Positions 45,506 through 57,488 of a stretch of DNA of 64,000 nucleotides are shown piece by piece. The DNA comes from Eucalyptus grandis (lineage: Eukaryota > Streptophyta > Magnoliopsida > Myrtales > Myrtaceae). The first letter of the stretch is position 1, and every line of letters begins with the position of its first letter. The translations under genes and the position numbers were made by a program. The notes under the pieces are model-generated. The model made no database searches and was not told the DNA's origin. It was given only the letters and a program-made list of their open reading frames with translations. The stretch spans positions 44,643,212-44,707,211 of the forward strand of contig NC_052614.1 of the NCBI RefSeq assembly GCF_016545825.1, given 5' to 3'.

Positions 45506-47440
45506 TCATGCTAAAGCCAGGTGCGGAGCATGACCAATCCCAGGATCATAACTCAGTTTGCAACTTCCCTTTGGTTTCTTCAGTGGGCTTGGTCTTGCAG
45601 CCATACATGAGTTATAAGCTCTCTGCCTTGCCGCAACAGTTTCACATGAAACTCGACAATTATACGCAGTGTAGCACATCATCTCCACCCAAATGCTGCT
45701 TATGATCTGCCACTTGCTCTTCTTGCCCTTCAGCATCACAGCCAATTCCCACGCATCCTACGGTTCCCATCTGATCCAAGAAGGGTTCGAGCACCTTCTC
45801 TCCTGACAACAATGTCCGCAAGGCCTCATTGAGGTCCCTGTACCTGAGAAATGCCTTCAATATGGTGCAAGCATCCTCCAATGTCATGTCAGTAATCCTT
45901 AGGGACAACATTTAGGGTTGCTATGCTAGAAGGTATATCGTGTAATTGGATAGCAGTTGGCTTCCTTTACGATTCAGAGAACCATCGGGCTCTGAAAGGA
46001 GGCAGATACTCGTTGCCGTGTGCCAAATGATGATGCTTTTGTCTAATGTTGTCAAGATGTTCTTTTTCAACACTTCAAGCTCTTCCTTCGTCCACTCCAC
46101 ATCGCCACTGACTTCGTGAGCTTCGAGTATCCAGTTGCTGCGTTCCATGAAGGGCTTTTGGCGTCTGATCGTGTTGAACCTAACAATGTTTTCCACCAAA
46201 AATTCCTTGAGCGAGATAGGAATTTTCAGGCGAGATTGAATCCAATACCTTCTCAATGTCGCCTCTTTTTTGCCCAAGCATTTCAGGATTTTTCCAATGC
46301 ACCATGGCCACTTGTCGTACAGGTGATGATCCAACAAGTCGAGTTGCCCAACTGAGTTCGACCACCTTTTCCGCTTGATATACCTTCCAACTAAGCAGCT
46401 CAACAGCCTTATCAACATGGGGTGGTTTCTCTGGTGATGGCTCATTACCTCAACCTCAATGGCCCATGCCGAAAAAGGTTGCAGATCAATCCGGTAACAT
46501 TCTAGGGTGGTGACTCCTATCAATGAGGCGTAAGTGTAGGCGATGTACTTGTCTATCAAGAAGGCACTCTTATAATAATGGCAAATTCACACAAGTCTGA
46601 AACTAGACAGAAAAAGCTAAAGAAGTGGCACAAAAGACCGAGCAGTTTACAGAGACCAGGTGCTTGGTGTGAAGTATGTCATACATGAATCCAAGTTCAA
46701 CCATAGTTGTGATGAAGGCTAAATCACGCTTTACAGTTAACCGAGATTCCTCTAGCAATTCCGGGTGGTAGAACCAGTTTACCATGTGGGGCTTCAATTA
46801 CTCGAACTGATGTACGCCTTCAAGATGATCGTTTGCCCCATCGACCATGTGGGCCTGTCGGGCTTGTTGAAGAACTTGCTGACAGTTTCATCGAGAAAGA
46901 TATTGTCGGCTGATATCTTTGACGATACATCAGGGCCCAAACCATCACTGTTGATCAAATGATCCCGGCAACAGACAGGGGAAGGTACAAAAATGGGATG
47001 GGGGACGAGGTGTCCCTACAGCAAATCAGGATCCAGACGACAAAAATGACCCTGATGAACAGATTCAGTATCTGCTGGATGTTGAGCCAGTTGTCCTCAA
47101 CCGAGTATGCCATTATGGAGTCAGGGTTCCCAAGCTGCATCAAGAGCAAAGGTGCTAGCAACCCTTGAGCTCAGTAATGTAAATGGGTTGATCAGGATTG
47201 TCGATCTGCACAACAGTGAGCTTGCCAAGGGCAGTGGTCGCAAAGTAAGAGGAGAGCAGGCAGGCAGAATTTGGATGATGTATCTGATGATGGTCTAGGT
47301 CTTGTACCTCCGGCAGCTGCTGAGGATGGCGAGGGTAATCTGGTAAACGAGGCTCATGATGGCAGCCATTGGGTGCTCCTGCTTCCCATAAATCTTTTGA
47401 CTAAGGACATTGCGTAGTGATTATAGATGGTATCAGATTG
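45506..47440 (-). pseudogene. DUF4220/DUF594 paralogue, heavily decayed
   Basis: Pieces in several frames on the minus strand reproduce the whole protein in order: KLTVVQIDNP-like region (47190-47230), LLLMQLGNPDSIMAYSVEDNW (47090-47155), a WFYHPELLEESRL segment (46730-46790), membrane segment IAYTYASLIGVTTLE (46510-46555), GSQLLSNYTIYLLA (45921-45965), IICSIWVEMMCY-like part (45650-45700) and a Cys/Ala-rich end near 45510. It has at least five frameshifts and several stops. It is a paralogue of the gene at 10048-13439, on the same strand. The end abuts a truncated copia element. Confidence 0.85.
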
Positions 47441-48339
47441 AACGACTTCCTGGCGACGTGATGTCTTATGCTGTTCTCTCTGAGAAACAACAATGCAAGC
47501 AGAATTAATAACGGTGAGAATGGCTAAACCGCCTTGGACTCATTCTGAAGAATTAAACACAAATCTTTGAACTTCTTGTTGCGTTCATTCAATTTGATCA
47601 GTGAAATTTTGGGATCCTAACACTGCTCTAATTCTTCCATTTCATTGAATGAGAATAATTACATCCTACTGTCCTGCATGAGTGAAACCCACTTAAAAAG
47701 TAGAGAGAAGTTTCAGAAGTCTATAAGCAATGCTATCTACGAAATTGATGTGTTCAATGAAATGGCTGATTGCAAAGGACATCAAAATAAGCTGACTTAC
47801 CTTCAAACACCCAACTATTGATTACTGCATTACTTGACAGACCGATTATGTAAACCAGTTCAGTTCACCAAGCGTATCCCAAACATTAAATATGAGATCA
47901 TCGACACACACTTTTATCGTGACTGGATCTCGCCACCCGATCCCTCTCTCAAGGAAAGAAAGTGGGGAAGGTCAGATTTAAGGATACTTGACAATGACCA
48001 TGAGAGTTCCCTCACGGTTCTAAACCATAGGGATGTTATCACCTCACCCCCCAGACGAACCTTTTGTGAGTTTCCTCTACAAGGTCACAAGTTCTCCTAA
48101 ACTCGTATCCCACATGAGTGACACACATCAACAGAGGAGGTCGGGTGTGAATATCGGATTTAATGGTATCTTTATCATGGTAGCTCTCCCTTTGGTACTC
48201 CTTCCTAAGGATGGTGTCACTTCATCTATTATGAATTTTTCACATACAAGTATGCTAAATCATGGTGAATCTTACCAAGACTCGTAGCCTACGCAACAGA
48301 TTCATTTATACAATCTAGTTATTTAAGACAACCTAAAAA
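47441..48339. other. Unrecognised stretch
   Basis: No gene called. Frames at 47834-48287 lack recognisable domains. 48000-48250 contains CTCTCCC, CTCCTTCC and ACTCGTATCCCACATGAG phrases that may be LTR-derived. Confidence 0.3.
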
Positions 48340-48950
48340 ATAAGACGGGAGTTGCCACTAGCTTCATTTTTGGGGGTCAGCTAGAAACCCAATTGAGAGT
48401 CGGGAGTGTTCTCTCGATTCCTACGCAACCATATATCTAGGTCCAGTGATTTGGGTTACGCTAATATTTCTATTAGCAACATTTCGGTACCTAAATAGTA
48501 TGTCGTGTTTACCTAACGTGTCCATGCATTTCTTCTTTATTTTTTCGGAATCATTAATCTTAAACTAAGTGATCATGCATGGTTGGTTATTTACATGCTA
48601 TTCCATTTTTAAAGAATGTGAAAAAGGAAAACAATCAATTGAATTGAAATTACAAGATAGTAAATAAACAATCAATGAAAACAGTAAATCTATTATGCAA
48701 TCATATATATATATATATATAATGAAAATGCGAATGAAAAGGATAAGAAGAAAAGAGAACCCGTAACTCGTCAGGTTTTATACAACAAAAAGAACCCAAG
48801 ACATATGTCGGATAATGAATAGTACACAATAATGGTTAGAATGAACATTGACCTCCATTGTCTTCATGTGCTCTCTATCTTCAAGATCCTAATTTAAACC
48901 TAGTCTAGAAAACTATATAACTAGGTATATATAATGGGAAAAAAAAAACA

Positions 48951-49352
48951 AGTACACACATCAAAAAAATGAAAAACACGACATCACGCTAAGGTCAATT
49001 CTCAAAAGAAATTCAATTTCACAAATTAGATTTGGGCCTCAAGGTCGGCCTTTGTCTTTCATGCTGAGGTCCCTCTAAGACACATACCCAATTCATTTTA
49101 TGTGAATTATAGCCATTATCGACCAATTGTATTCTCACATCACAAATAACAAGTATACACATAAAAAAAAAATAAAAACACGACATCACACTAAGGTCAA
49201 TTCTCAAAAGAAATTCAATTTCACAAATTAGATTTGGGCCTTAGGGTCGGCCTTTGTCTTGCATGCTTAGGTCCCTCTAAGACACCTACCAAATTCATTT
49301 TATGTGACTTATAGCCATTATCGACCAATTGTATTCTCACATCGCCAATAAC
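48951..49352. repeat. 201-bp tandem duplication
   Basis: 48951-49151 and 49152-49352 align end to end with few differences. Both contain CACGACATCACGCTAAGGTC-like, TTAGATTTGGGCCT and CATTATCGACCAATTGTATTC sequence. A looser repeat of about 180 bp (AATTGCCAA..TAGC..GGGGCTC) follows at 49690-49930. Confidence 0.88.
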
Positions 49353-50631
49353 ACTTATAAGTCCTTAAAGAAGTGATCTATGTGATCTTAAGATTTCCCT
49401 TGATATCATGCATTGACCCTATCATTCATCTAAAAATCACATGCATTTGCAGGAATTAAACATGCATGCAGGTCTTTTCGACCTTATTTCTCAACCAATC
49501 AAACAAATGAGTGAGCCGTTAGCGAATCACTTTTTACCAAAAGCATGCACCAATTACAAACACAGACACTTCTAAATAAATAACGCGATTGTATGCATAA
49601 GGGGTACATGTGATATTTTAAAGACATCTCTCGAAATCATGCACAAAAAGTTTTGAGACAAAGTGATGTCTCGATTATAAAAGACATTTAATTGCCAAGG
49701 CTAGCCCAGGGGCTCATAAATGCATTTACAAGCGTCATAGGTATTTTGAATATAACCTAAACTATGACTTTCACAATAGTCAAATCAAGATTTAAGAAAA
49801 ATTTTGAAAATATTTTGAATAAGGGAATATTTAGGCTATGAAATACATTCAATTGCCAAAAATAGCTCGGGGCTCGCATAAATACACTCACAAGCATTGC
49901 AAGCATTTTGAATATAGTCCAAATCACGACTCTTCCTTAAGCCAAATCAAGCTTTGGAGAGAAATTTCTTAACAAATAGCTTTCAGAAACATCAAATGTA
50001 CCAAAGCATACTTAAATTTGATTTAGAAAGAAGACTCGTTGAAAATCATTTAACAATGAATATCAATGTGTCTAAAGCAATTTTCATGAAGATGAAATGA
50101 CCTAGGTTCATGCACAAACTAATCTAGAAAGTTAACCTAAACAATCACAATCAAGCTCATATAAGAAAATTTCATAACAAATACGTAAAGATGGCAAAAT
50201 TGGATAATGCCTAATGACAATTTGGCAATGACAAAATTCCCTAACATGCATGACATGATAACGAACAATTTTGTGAAGAAATTTTTCATAAATGAGCTAC
50301 ACATGATTTTATAAAAATTAGATAATAAGTAACAGCATGTCAGAAAATTGTTAAAATAACATAACACTCAACCAATATCACAAGAATTTGTCCTATCAAA
50401 ATAATTCTAAAAATCACCAAATTTTCACACGACATAGCCAACATAGTGACAAGTAAGTTGCATTAAAGGATCAAGTGCAGAATTTTTATAGAAAAAATAG
50501 AACAAAAATAGCATAGGTTTGTCTAGACAGGGGTTAGAACATGGGTCCAAATTTGATCACATGTCCAAATTCTAGTATAGTTTTGAAAAGATGGAAAGTG
50601 GCCCTAATGATGAGCAATCTATGGCAGAAGT

Positions 50632-52097
50632 ACACCCCAAGTGTCAAAACTTAGCACGAAGGGACACTTAAGTGCCAAAACTTTGAAAATATACATTTAA
50701 GTGCCAAAATAGGAGAAAAATGGATTAACTTAAGTGCCACTCCAGCCAAAATATGGCAAAATTGCTGACATGGCAATTTTCCGGCGAGATGAGTGCAAAA
50801 CGGCGTCATTTTGCATGCTAACGTGGCAAGAAAATGCAAAAATGACGTCATTTGTTCTCTCGATGTGTAAATAATTAATATAAAAATTAATTTAAATAAA
50901 TTTAAATTTAAATTTAAAAACTTAAACTTAAAAGAAAGGGGGGTAGGGGGCGAAGGCAGGCGACCGAGGGCCGAGCCCTTGCCACCACCACCTCCTCGCC
51001 ACCGCCGGGAAGGGCTGGCGATAGAGCGGGGAGGGTCGGCCGGGGTGGCCGACCCCTGGCCGACCAACGGCGATGGCCGTAAGCCCTCATCGAATTTGGG
51101 CAAGGGCCGTGACCCTCACCCTAGATCTAGGTGAGGGCTCGCAGCCCTCACCGCCTCCTCGCCATCACCGAGAAGGGCCAGCAACGGTGGAGGGAGCATT
51201 GGCCGGGGTTGACGGGCCCTAGCTAGGGGCCAGCGACGCTGGCCGATCGACAACAAGGGCCCGCAAGCCCTTGCCTAGATCTAGGGCAAGGGTTGCCACC
51301 CTTGCCCAAATCCAATGAAGGCTTGTGAGCCCCCGCCGCCAGTCCACATGAGGGGCAGTGGTCCTTGGAATCGTCGTTGTCGTCGAGGTCGGTGGTGCTG
51401 AGGTTGAAGTAGGAGCAACGCTCGAGGGACGCGAAGAAGGTGGAGGCAATGCTAGCGCCCACCCAATTAGCCATCCTATCCAGCTTCTCGCACGACATGA
51501 ATCCGCAACCATTATGTTGCTGCATCTCCCTCCTTCCCCAAGGGCCAGCCACCCCGATCGACCTTTCCCCTCCGTTGTCGGCCTTTCCTGGCGACGGCGA
51601 GGATGCGGCAAGGGCCCGCGAGCCCCCGCCCAAATCTAGGGCAAGGGTCACGACCCTCGCCCATATGGCAAGGGCTTGCAGCAATCGCTGCCGATCGGCC
51701 AGGGGCCGACCACCACGGCCGACCCTCGCCCCTTTGTCGCTGGCCCTTCCCGGCGGCGGCGGGAGGCACGGTGGCGAGGGCCTAGCCCTCGCCGCCTCCC
51801 TTCAACCCTCCCTTTTTTTAAGTTTAAGTTTTTAAATTTTAAGTTTTTTATTTTTTAGAATATTTTAAATAAATTTAAGTTTTAATTTAATTTAATTAAT
51901 TTTATATTAATTATTTACACATTAGAGATAAAACAACGTCGTTTTTGCATTTTCTCGCCAGTAAACAATTTGGCCGGATTTTGGCCAGAGTGACACTTAA
52001 ATGATCTATTTTACTCCGATTTTGGCACTTAAATGTACATTTTCCAAGTTTTGGCACTTAATTGTCTCTCCGTGCCAAGTTTTGGTACTCCAAGTGT
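50632..52097. mobile_element. Non-autonomous element with ~310-bp inverted repeats
   Basis: The left arm (50632-50945) and the reverse complement of the right arm (about 51790-52097) align throughout. They share ACACTT, AAGTGCCAAAACTT, TACATTTAAGTGCCAAAAT and the AT-rich ATTTAAATAAATTTAA part. The interior is GC-rich with many CCCTCGCC/GGCGAGGG words and no transposase. Long arms suggest a Mutator-like or foldback element. No target duplication was visible. It is nested in the LTR-like region, so it is younger than that. GC-rich open frames on both strands here are artefacts. Confidence 0.75.
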
Positions 52098-52235
52098 CCG
52101 TAGGATTGGAACCTTTAAGTATGCCTCACGACTTCCCAAAAGGGTGCGAGTCCAAACTAGGTTAATCTAGTACCCTAAGATCAAGATCTTTAAAAGTATA
52201 CATATCAGCAACTTAGAAAAATAGAATACCCGCAT

Positions 52236-53173
52236 GCATTAGAAAACCTCAAAATCATTCAAATAATGTACAAACAGTATAAAGAAATCACATGGAACTT
52301 AGAACTGGATGCGACGAAGAATTCGAATAATCATCTAACCCAAAGTCGACATGCAAAAATGTCATACATTATAAATAACATTACGAAATGATTCCAGATT
52401 CCTACTGATATGCTTGGGAATCCTAAGCGTGATAAACAATTTTGTGACACAAATTTAATGTGCAAGATGATGCTTAAATGATATGACCCAAATATGTATG
52501 CAAACCTTGCAACGAGCGATTCAATTATCAATAAGGCATAATAGCGAGATTTGGTCTCTAGATGACGATCACTCAAACAAGCAGGGCAAGGTGCATATAA
52601 GATAAGATTTAGTCTCAGCTTTAACTCCACAGAATGAGGATGATTTCAGCTATCTCAAGATATGCAAAAATCCTACGAAAAATCCCACATATAGAACATG
52701 CAATGAGAAATGTTTTCATTAGAGCTCAAAACATAAATGTAATCACATAAGTTCTAGCAAAATGGCAAAACAAATGTGCATATCCAAGCTATATATTGCT
52801 GCAGCATCCTTTTAGATTAACCCATGCAATTAACACACTGAATAACATCAATACTTTGCAAATCATGCATTAATTGAATACATACATCATGTATTTAATC
52901 TTTTATGAAAGATTTAAGACCATATAAACTCTTTTATGGACTCAATTCACCAAAACACAATTTGGAATAATGTAGGGCAAACCATCCCATGTTCGGATCT
53001 AGGCAATTTTTACCTATGTAAACATATCCAAAAACTTTCATGAAGGAAAGTTCCTCCAAAAATCAGCAGAGAGATCATTACAAAAATAACAAAATCAAGA
53101 ATCAACATACAGCGAATTGACCTAGGTTCAGATCTGAATGTTTTTGACTTAGCTAATCATGTCCAAATATTCC

Positions 53174-53212
<39 letters not shown>

Positions 53213-56200
53213 CCTCTAAAAATCAACCCAGAAAATTGCACAAAAATAGAAAAGACAAAAGGCGAAACAAGAACAGAATTGAAAATTAATGTAAACTATT
53301 GTAGAATCGCTCATTTTTGGAAGTATTTTTGAAAGGTTATGATGCTTGATCGAGGCATACAACCTATCAATTCGAAGCTTGCAACATGTATTATCAAAGT
53401 CTAGAAGGACTTGAACTAAAATAAAGTCGTTTCGGGCCTCATTTTGGTCAAGACAGTAGGTTAGTTCAATACTACGAAATTGCAGGTTCAATGTCAAATC
53501 AAATCAATCAAGAACAATCAATTGCGGCAAATTATCATCTAAATCCTTTAATCTAACATCTAACATAGTATATTAAACATTAACCTTGGCTAATTACTTT
53601 GGCCTTGCTTCATAGGGTTCGAGATCGAAATTATTACCTTTTATGCATTTTTGTCGATTTCAATCAAAATAGATCAAAGTTTTCCCCGGAATTTTGATCA
53701 AACCTCCACGAACCAAATCTAAATACCAAAGATTAACTTCGAACCAGTCGGATCGTTAGTCCGGATGGATGAAACAACCGGTCCAAATAGGACCAATTCG
53801 GGCTGTGTGGAGACTTAGATTGATTGGAACAGCTCCGATCAAGTTTGTTCCGATCAACATGCATTAGAAAACCTCAAAATCATTCAAATAATGCACAAAC
53901 GACAGGAAGAAATCACATGGGACTTAGGATTGGATGTGATGGAAAATTTGAAAATTATCTAATCCCAAGTCAACATGCAAAAATTTCATACAATTTAAAT
54001 GACATGACAAAATGATTCAAGATTTCTAATGATATGCTTGGGAATCATAAACGTGATGAACTTTTTTATGACATGAATTTTATTGCAAAATGATGCTCAA
54101 ATGATATGACCCAAACATGTATGCAAACATTACAATATGCAGTTCAATTGTCAAGAAAGCATAATAGCAATATTTGGTCTCTAGATGACTCAAACAAGCC
54201 TAGTAAGGTGCATATACGATAAGATTTCATCTCAGCATTAACTTTAGAGAATGGGGATGATTTCAGCCATCTCAAAACATGTAAAAATCTCACGAAATAT
54301 CTCACGTATAGAGCATGCAATGAGGAATATTTTTCATTAGAGTTCGAAACCTAAATGTAATCATATGAGTTATAGAAAAATGGCAAAATATAGGTGCATA
54401 TCCAATCTATATATTGCCGCAACATCTTTTCACATTAACTCATGCAATTAACACCCTAAACAACATCAACACTTTACAAATCATGCATCAATTGAATACA
54501 TACAGCATGTATTTCATCTTTTATGAAATATTTGAGACCAAACAAACTCTTTTATGGACTCAATTCATCAAAACATAATTCGGAATAGTGCAGGGCAGAC
54601 CATTCTATATTCGGATCTAGGCGATTTTGACCTAATTAAACACATCCATAAATTCCATATATATATATATATATATATAACATTCTTAACACAATTATGA
54701 ACAACTTTCATGAAGAAAAATTCCTTCAGAAATCAACACAAAGATAAATACAAAAATGACAAAGTCAAGAATCAATATAGAGCATATTGACCTAGGCTCA
54801 AATCTGAGTGGTTTTGACTTAACTTATTATGTCCAAATATTCCGAAAAAAAAAATTAAAATATACATCACACTATAGCAAAAAACTTTCATGAAGGAAAG
54901 TTCTTTTAGAAATCAACACAAAAAAATTATACAAAAATAGAAAAGATAGAAGGCGAAATAAGAATGGAATTGAAAACTAACCTAAACTATTGCAGAATCA
55001 CTCATCTTTGGAAGTATTTTTCGAAGGCTAAATGATGCTCGATCAGGGGGTGCAACCTATCGATTTGAAACTTGTGATGTGTATTATCAAAATCCAGAAG
55101 GACTAGAACTAAAATAAGGTCATTTCGGGCTTCATTTTGGCCAAAACACTAGGTTAGTTCGAGGAGATGGAAAATGCAAGTTTAAGAGCAAATCAAATCA
55201 ATCATTCATAATCAATCAAGAACAATCAATTGCAGCAAATCATTATCTACATCTTTTAATCCAACATCTAACATAGTATATTGAACTATAGCCCCAGTAG
55301 GTTAATTCAACCTCACCTCACGAGGTTCAAGATCAAAATTATTACCTTTTATGCGTTTTTGTTGATTTTGCCAAAATTTTCACCTAAACTTCAATCAAAC
55401 CTGCACAAACTAGATCTGAACAGCAAAGATCAACTTCGAACTGGTCGAATTGCTGGTCCGGGCAGATGAAACAACCAGTCCGAATATGACCAGTTTGGGC
55501 GGTGTGGAGACTTCGATTGATTGGAACAGCTTTGATCAAGCTCGTTCCAATCAACATGCATGAGAAAACTTCAAAATCATTTAGATAATGCACAAATGAT
55601 ATGAAGAAATCACACAAGATTTAGGATTGGATGCGACGAAAAATTTGAATAATCATATAACCCCAAATCGACATGCAAAAATGTCATACAATTTAAATGA
55701 CATGACAAAATGATTTAATATTCCTAATGATATGCTTAGGAATCCTAAACATGATGAACACTTTTGTGACACAAATTTAACATGCACAATGATGCTCAAA
55801 TGATATGACCCAAACATATACACAAACCTTGCAACATGCGGTTCAATTATTAAGGAGGCATAATAGCGAGATTTGGTCTCTAGATGACTCAAACAAGCAT
55901 GGTAAGGTGCATATATGATAAGATTTTGTCTCAACATTAACTTCACAGAATGGGGATGATTTCAACCATCTCAAGACATGCAAAAATCCTACGAAAAATC
56001 CCACATATAGAACATGTAATGAGGAATGTTTTTCATTAGAGTTCAAAACTTAAATGTAATCACATGAGTTATCGCAAAATGGCAAAATAGAGGTGCATAT
56101 CCAAGCTACATATTGCTACAACATCTTTTCATATTAACTCATGCAATTAAAACATTAAACAACAACACTTTGCAAATCACACATCAATTAAACACATACA

Positions 56201-57250
56201 GCATGCATTTCATATTTTATGAAGGATTTGAGATCAAATGAACTCTTTTGTGGACTCAATGAACCAAAACACAATTTGGAATAGTGCAAGGCAGACTGTC
56301 CTATATTCGAATGTAGGTGATTTTGACCTAGTTAAACACATCTGAAAATTTTTAAAAAAAATTATAGGACATTCTTAACACAATTATGAGCAACTTTCAT
56401 AAGAAAAGTTCCTCTAGAAATTAACACGGAGGTCAGTACAAAAATGACAAAATCAAGAATTGACATAGAGCAGATTGGCCTAAGCTCAAATCTGAATAGT
56501 TTTGACTTAGCTAATCATATCCAAATATTCCAAAAAAAAAACACAATATACATCACACTATAGCAAACAACTTTCAAGAAGGAAAGTTCATCCATAAATC
56601 AACATATAAAATTACACAAAAATAGAAAAGACAGAAGGTGAAACGAGAACGGAATTGAAAACTAACCTAAACTATTATAGAATCACTCATCTTTGGAGGT
56701 GTTTTTTTGAAGGTTAAATGATGCTTGATTGGAGCATGTAATCTATCGATTCAAAGCTTGTGACGTGTATTATCAAAGTTTAAAAGGACTCGAATTAAAC
56801 TAAGGTCGTTTCAAGCCTCATTTTGGCCAAAACAGTAGGTTAGTTCAAGGATACGAAAATGTAGATTTAAGGTCAAATTAAATCAATCATTCATAATCAA
56901 TCAAGAACAATTAATTGTAACAAATCATCATCTAAATCCTTTAATCCAATATCTAACATAGTATATTGAACCCTAGCCCCGAATGGTTAATTTAGCCTTG
57001 CTTCATGGAGCCCAAGATCGAAATTATTACCTTTATGCGTTTTAGTCAATTTTGATCAAAATTGATAAAAGTTTTCATCAAAAGTTTGATCAAACCTCCA
57101 CGAACCAAATCTAAACAACAAAGATCAACTTCAAACCAGTCGAATTGTTGATCTAGGCGAATGAAATAACTAGTCCAAATAGGACCGATTCAGGTAGTGT
57201 GGAGACTTGGCTTGATCAAAATAGCTTGGATCAAGCTTGTTCCAATCAGC
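52236..57250. repeat. Three-unit tandem array of 1.63-1.70 kb repeats
   Basis: Units begin at GCATTAGAAAACCTCAAAATC 52236, 53861 and 55558 (GCATGAGAAAACTTC), and the last ends near 57250, giving lengths of 1625, 1697 and 1692 bp. Each has in order: GTCATACA..TTTAAATGACATGAC; ATGATATGCTTGGGAATC; GATTTGGTCTCTAGATGA; CATCCTTTTAGATTAA-like; CTTTCATGAAGGAAAGTTC, which occurs twice; GAAAACTAACCTAAACTATT; TTATTACCTTTTATGC; and a GGACC..GTGTGGAGACTT..TTGGAACAGC end. No coding potential. The units differ by many substitutions, so the expansion is old. Confidence 0.88.
53176..53209. repeat. (AT)17 microsatellite
   Basis: About seventeen AT dinucleotides in the first unit of the array. A second run of about twelve lies at 54657-54680 in the second unit, at a different place in the unit. 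Confidence 0.9.
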
Positions 57251-57479
57251 AAACACCTGAAGAGGCTCGAGCCAAGGAGATGGTTGTTAAGAGGGCCTAA
57301 TCGACAACCGCTCGATCGTCAGCATGCGGACAGTTAACTCTGATTGGCGAAATCCAATTCGTGAGCGAGAGTAGGAGAGAGAAATGGTGGGAAATAAAGA
57401 GAGAAGAGAGAGAATTTTAGTTTTGAGAGAAGAAACTTCTTGCACACATGAGGCCCCCAAAAAATAGAGGGAAAATTAG

Positions 57480-57488
57480 ATATATATA
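57480..57488 (-). promoter_or_regulatory. TATA box of the minus-strand LTR-like region
   Basis: GGTATATATATCTAA on the minus strand, about 1.7 kb after the LTR start at 59183. It is followed by a CCTCATGTGTGCAAGAAG-type start region and a pyrimidine-rich leader. Confidence 0.5.

Noticed and set aside
51219..51858. Open frames on both strands within the long-TIR element
   Set aside because: GC-rich interior of a non-autonomous element, low complexity, overlapping in opposite strands.
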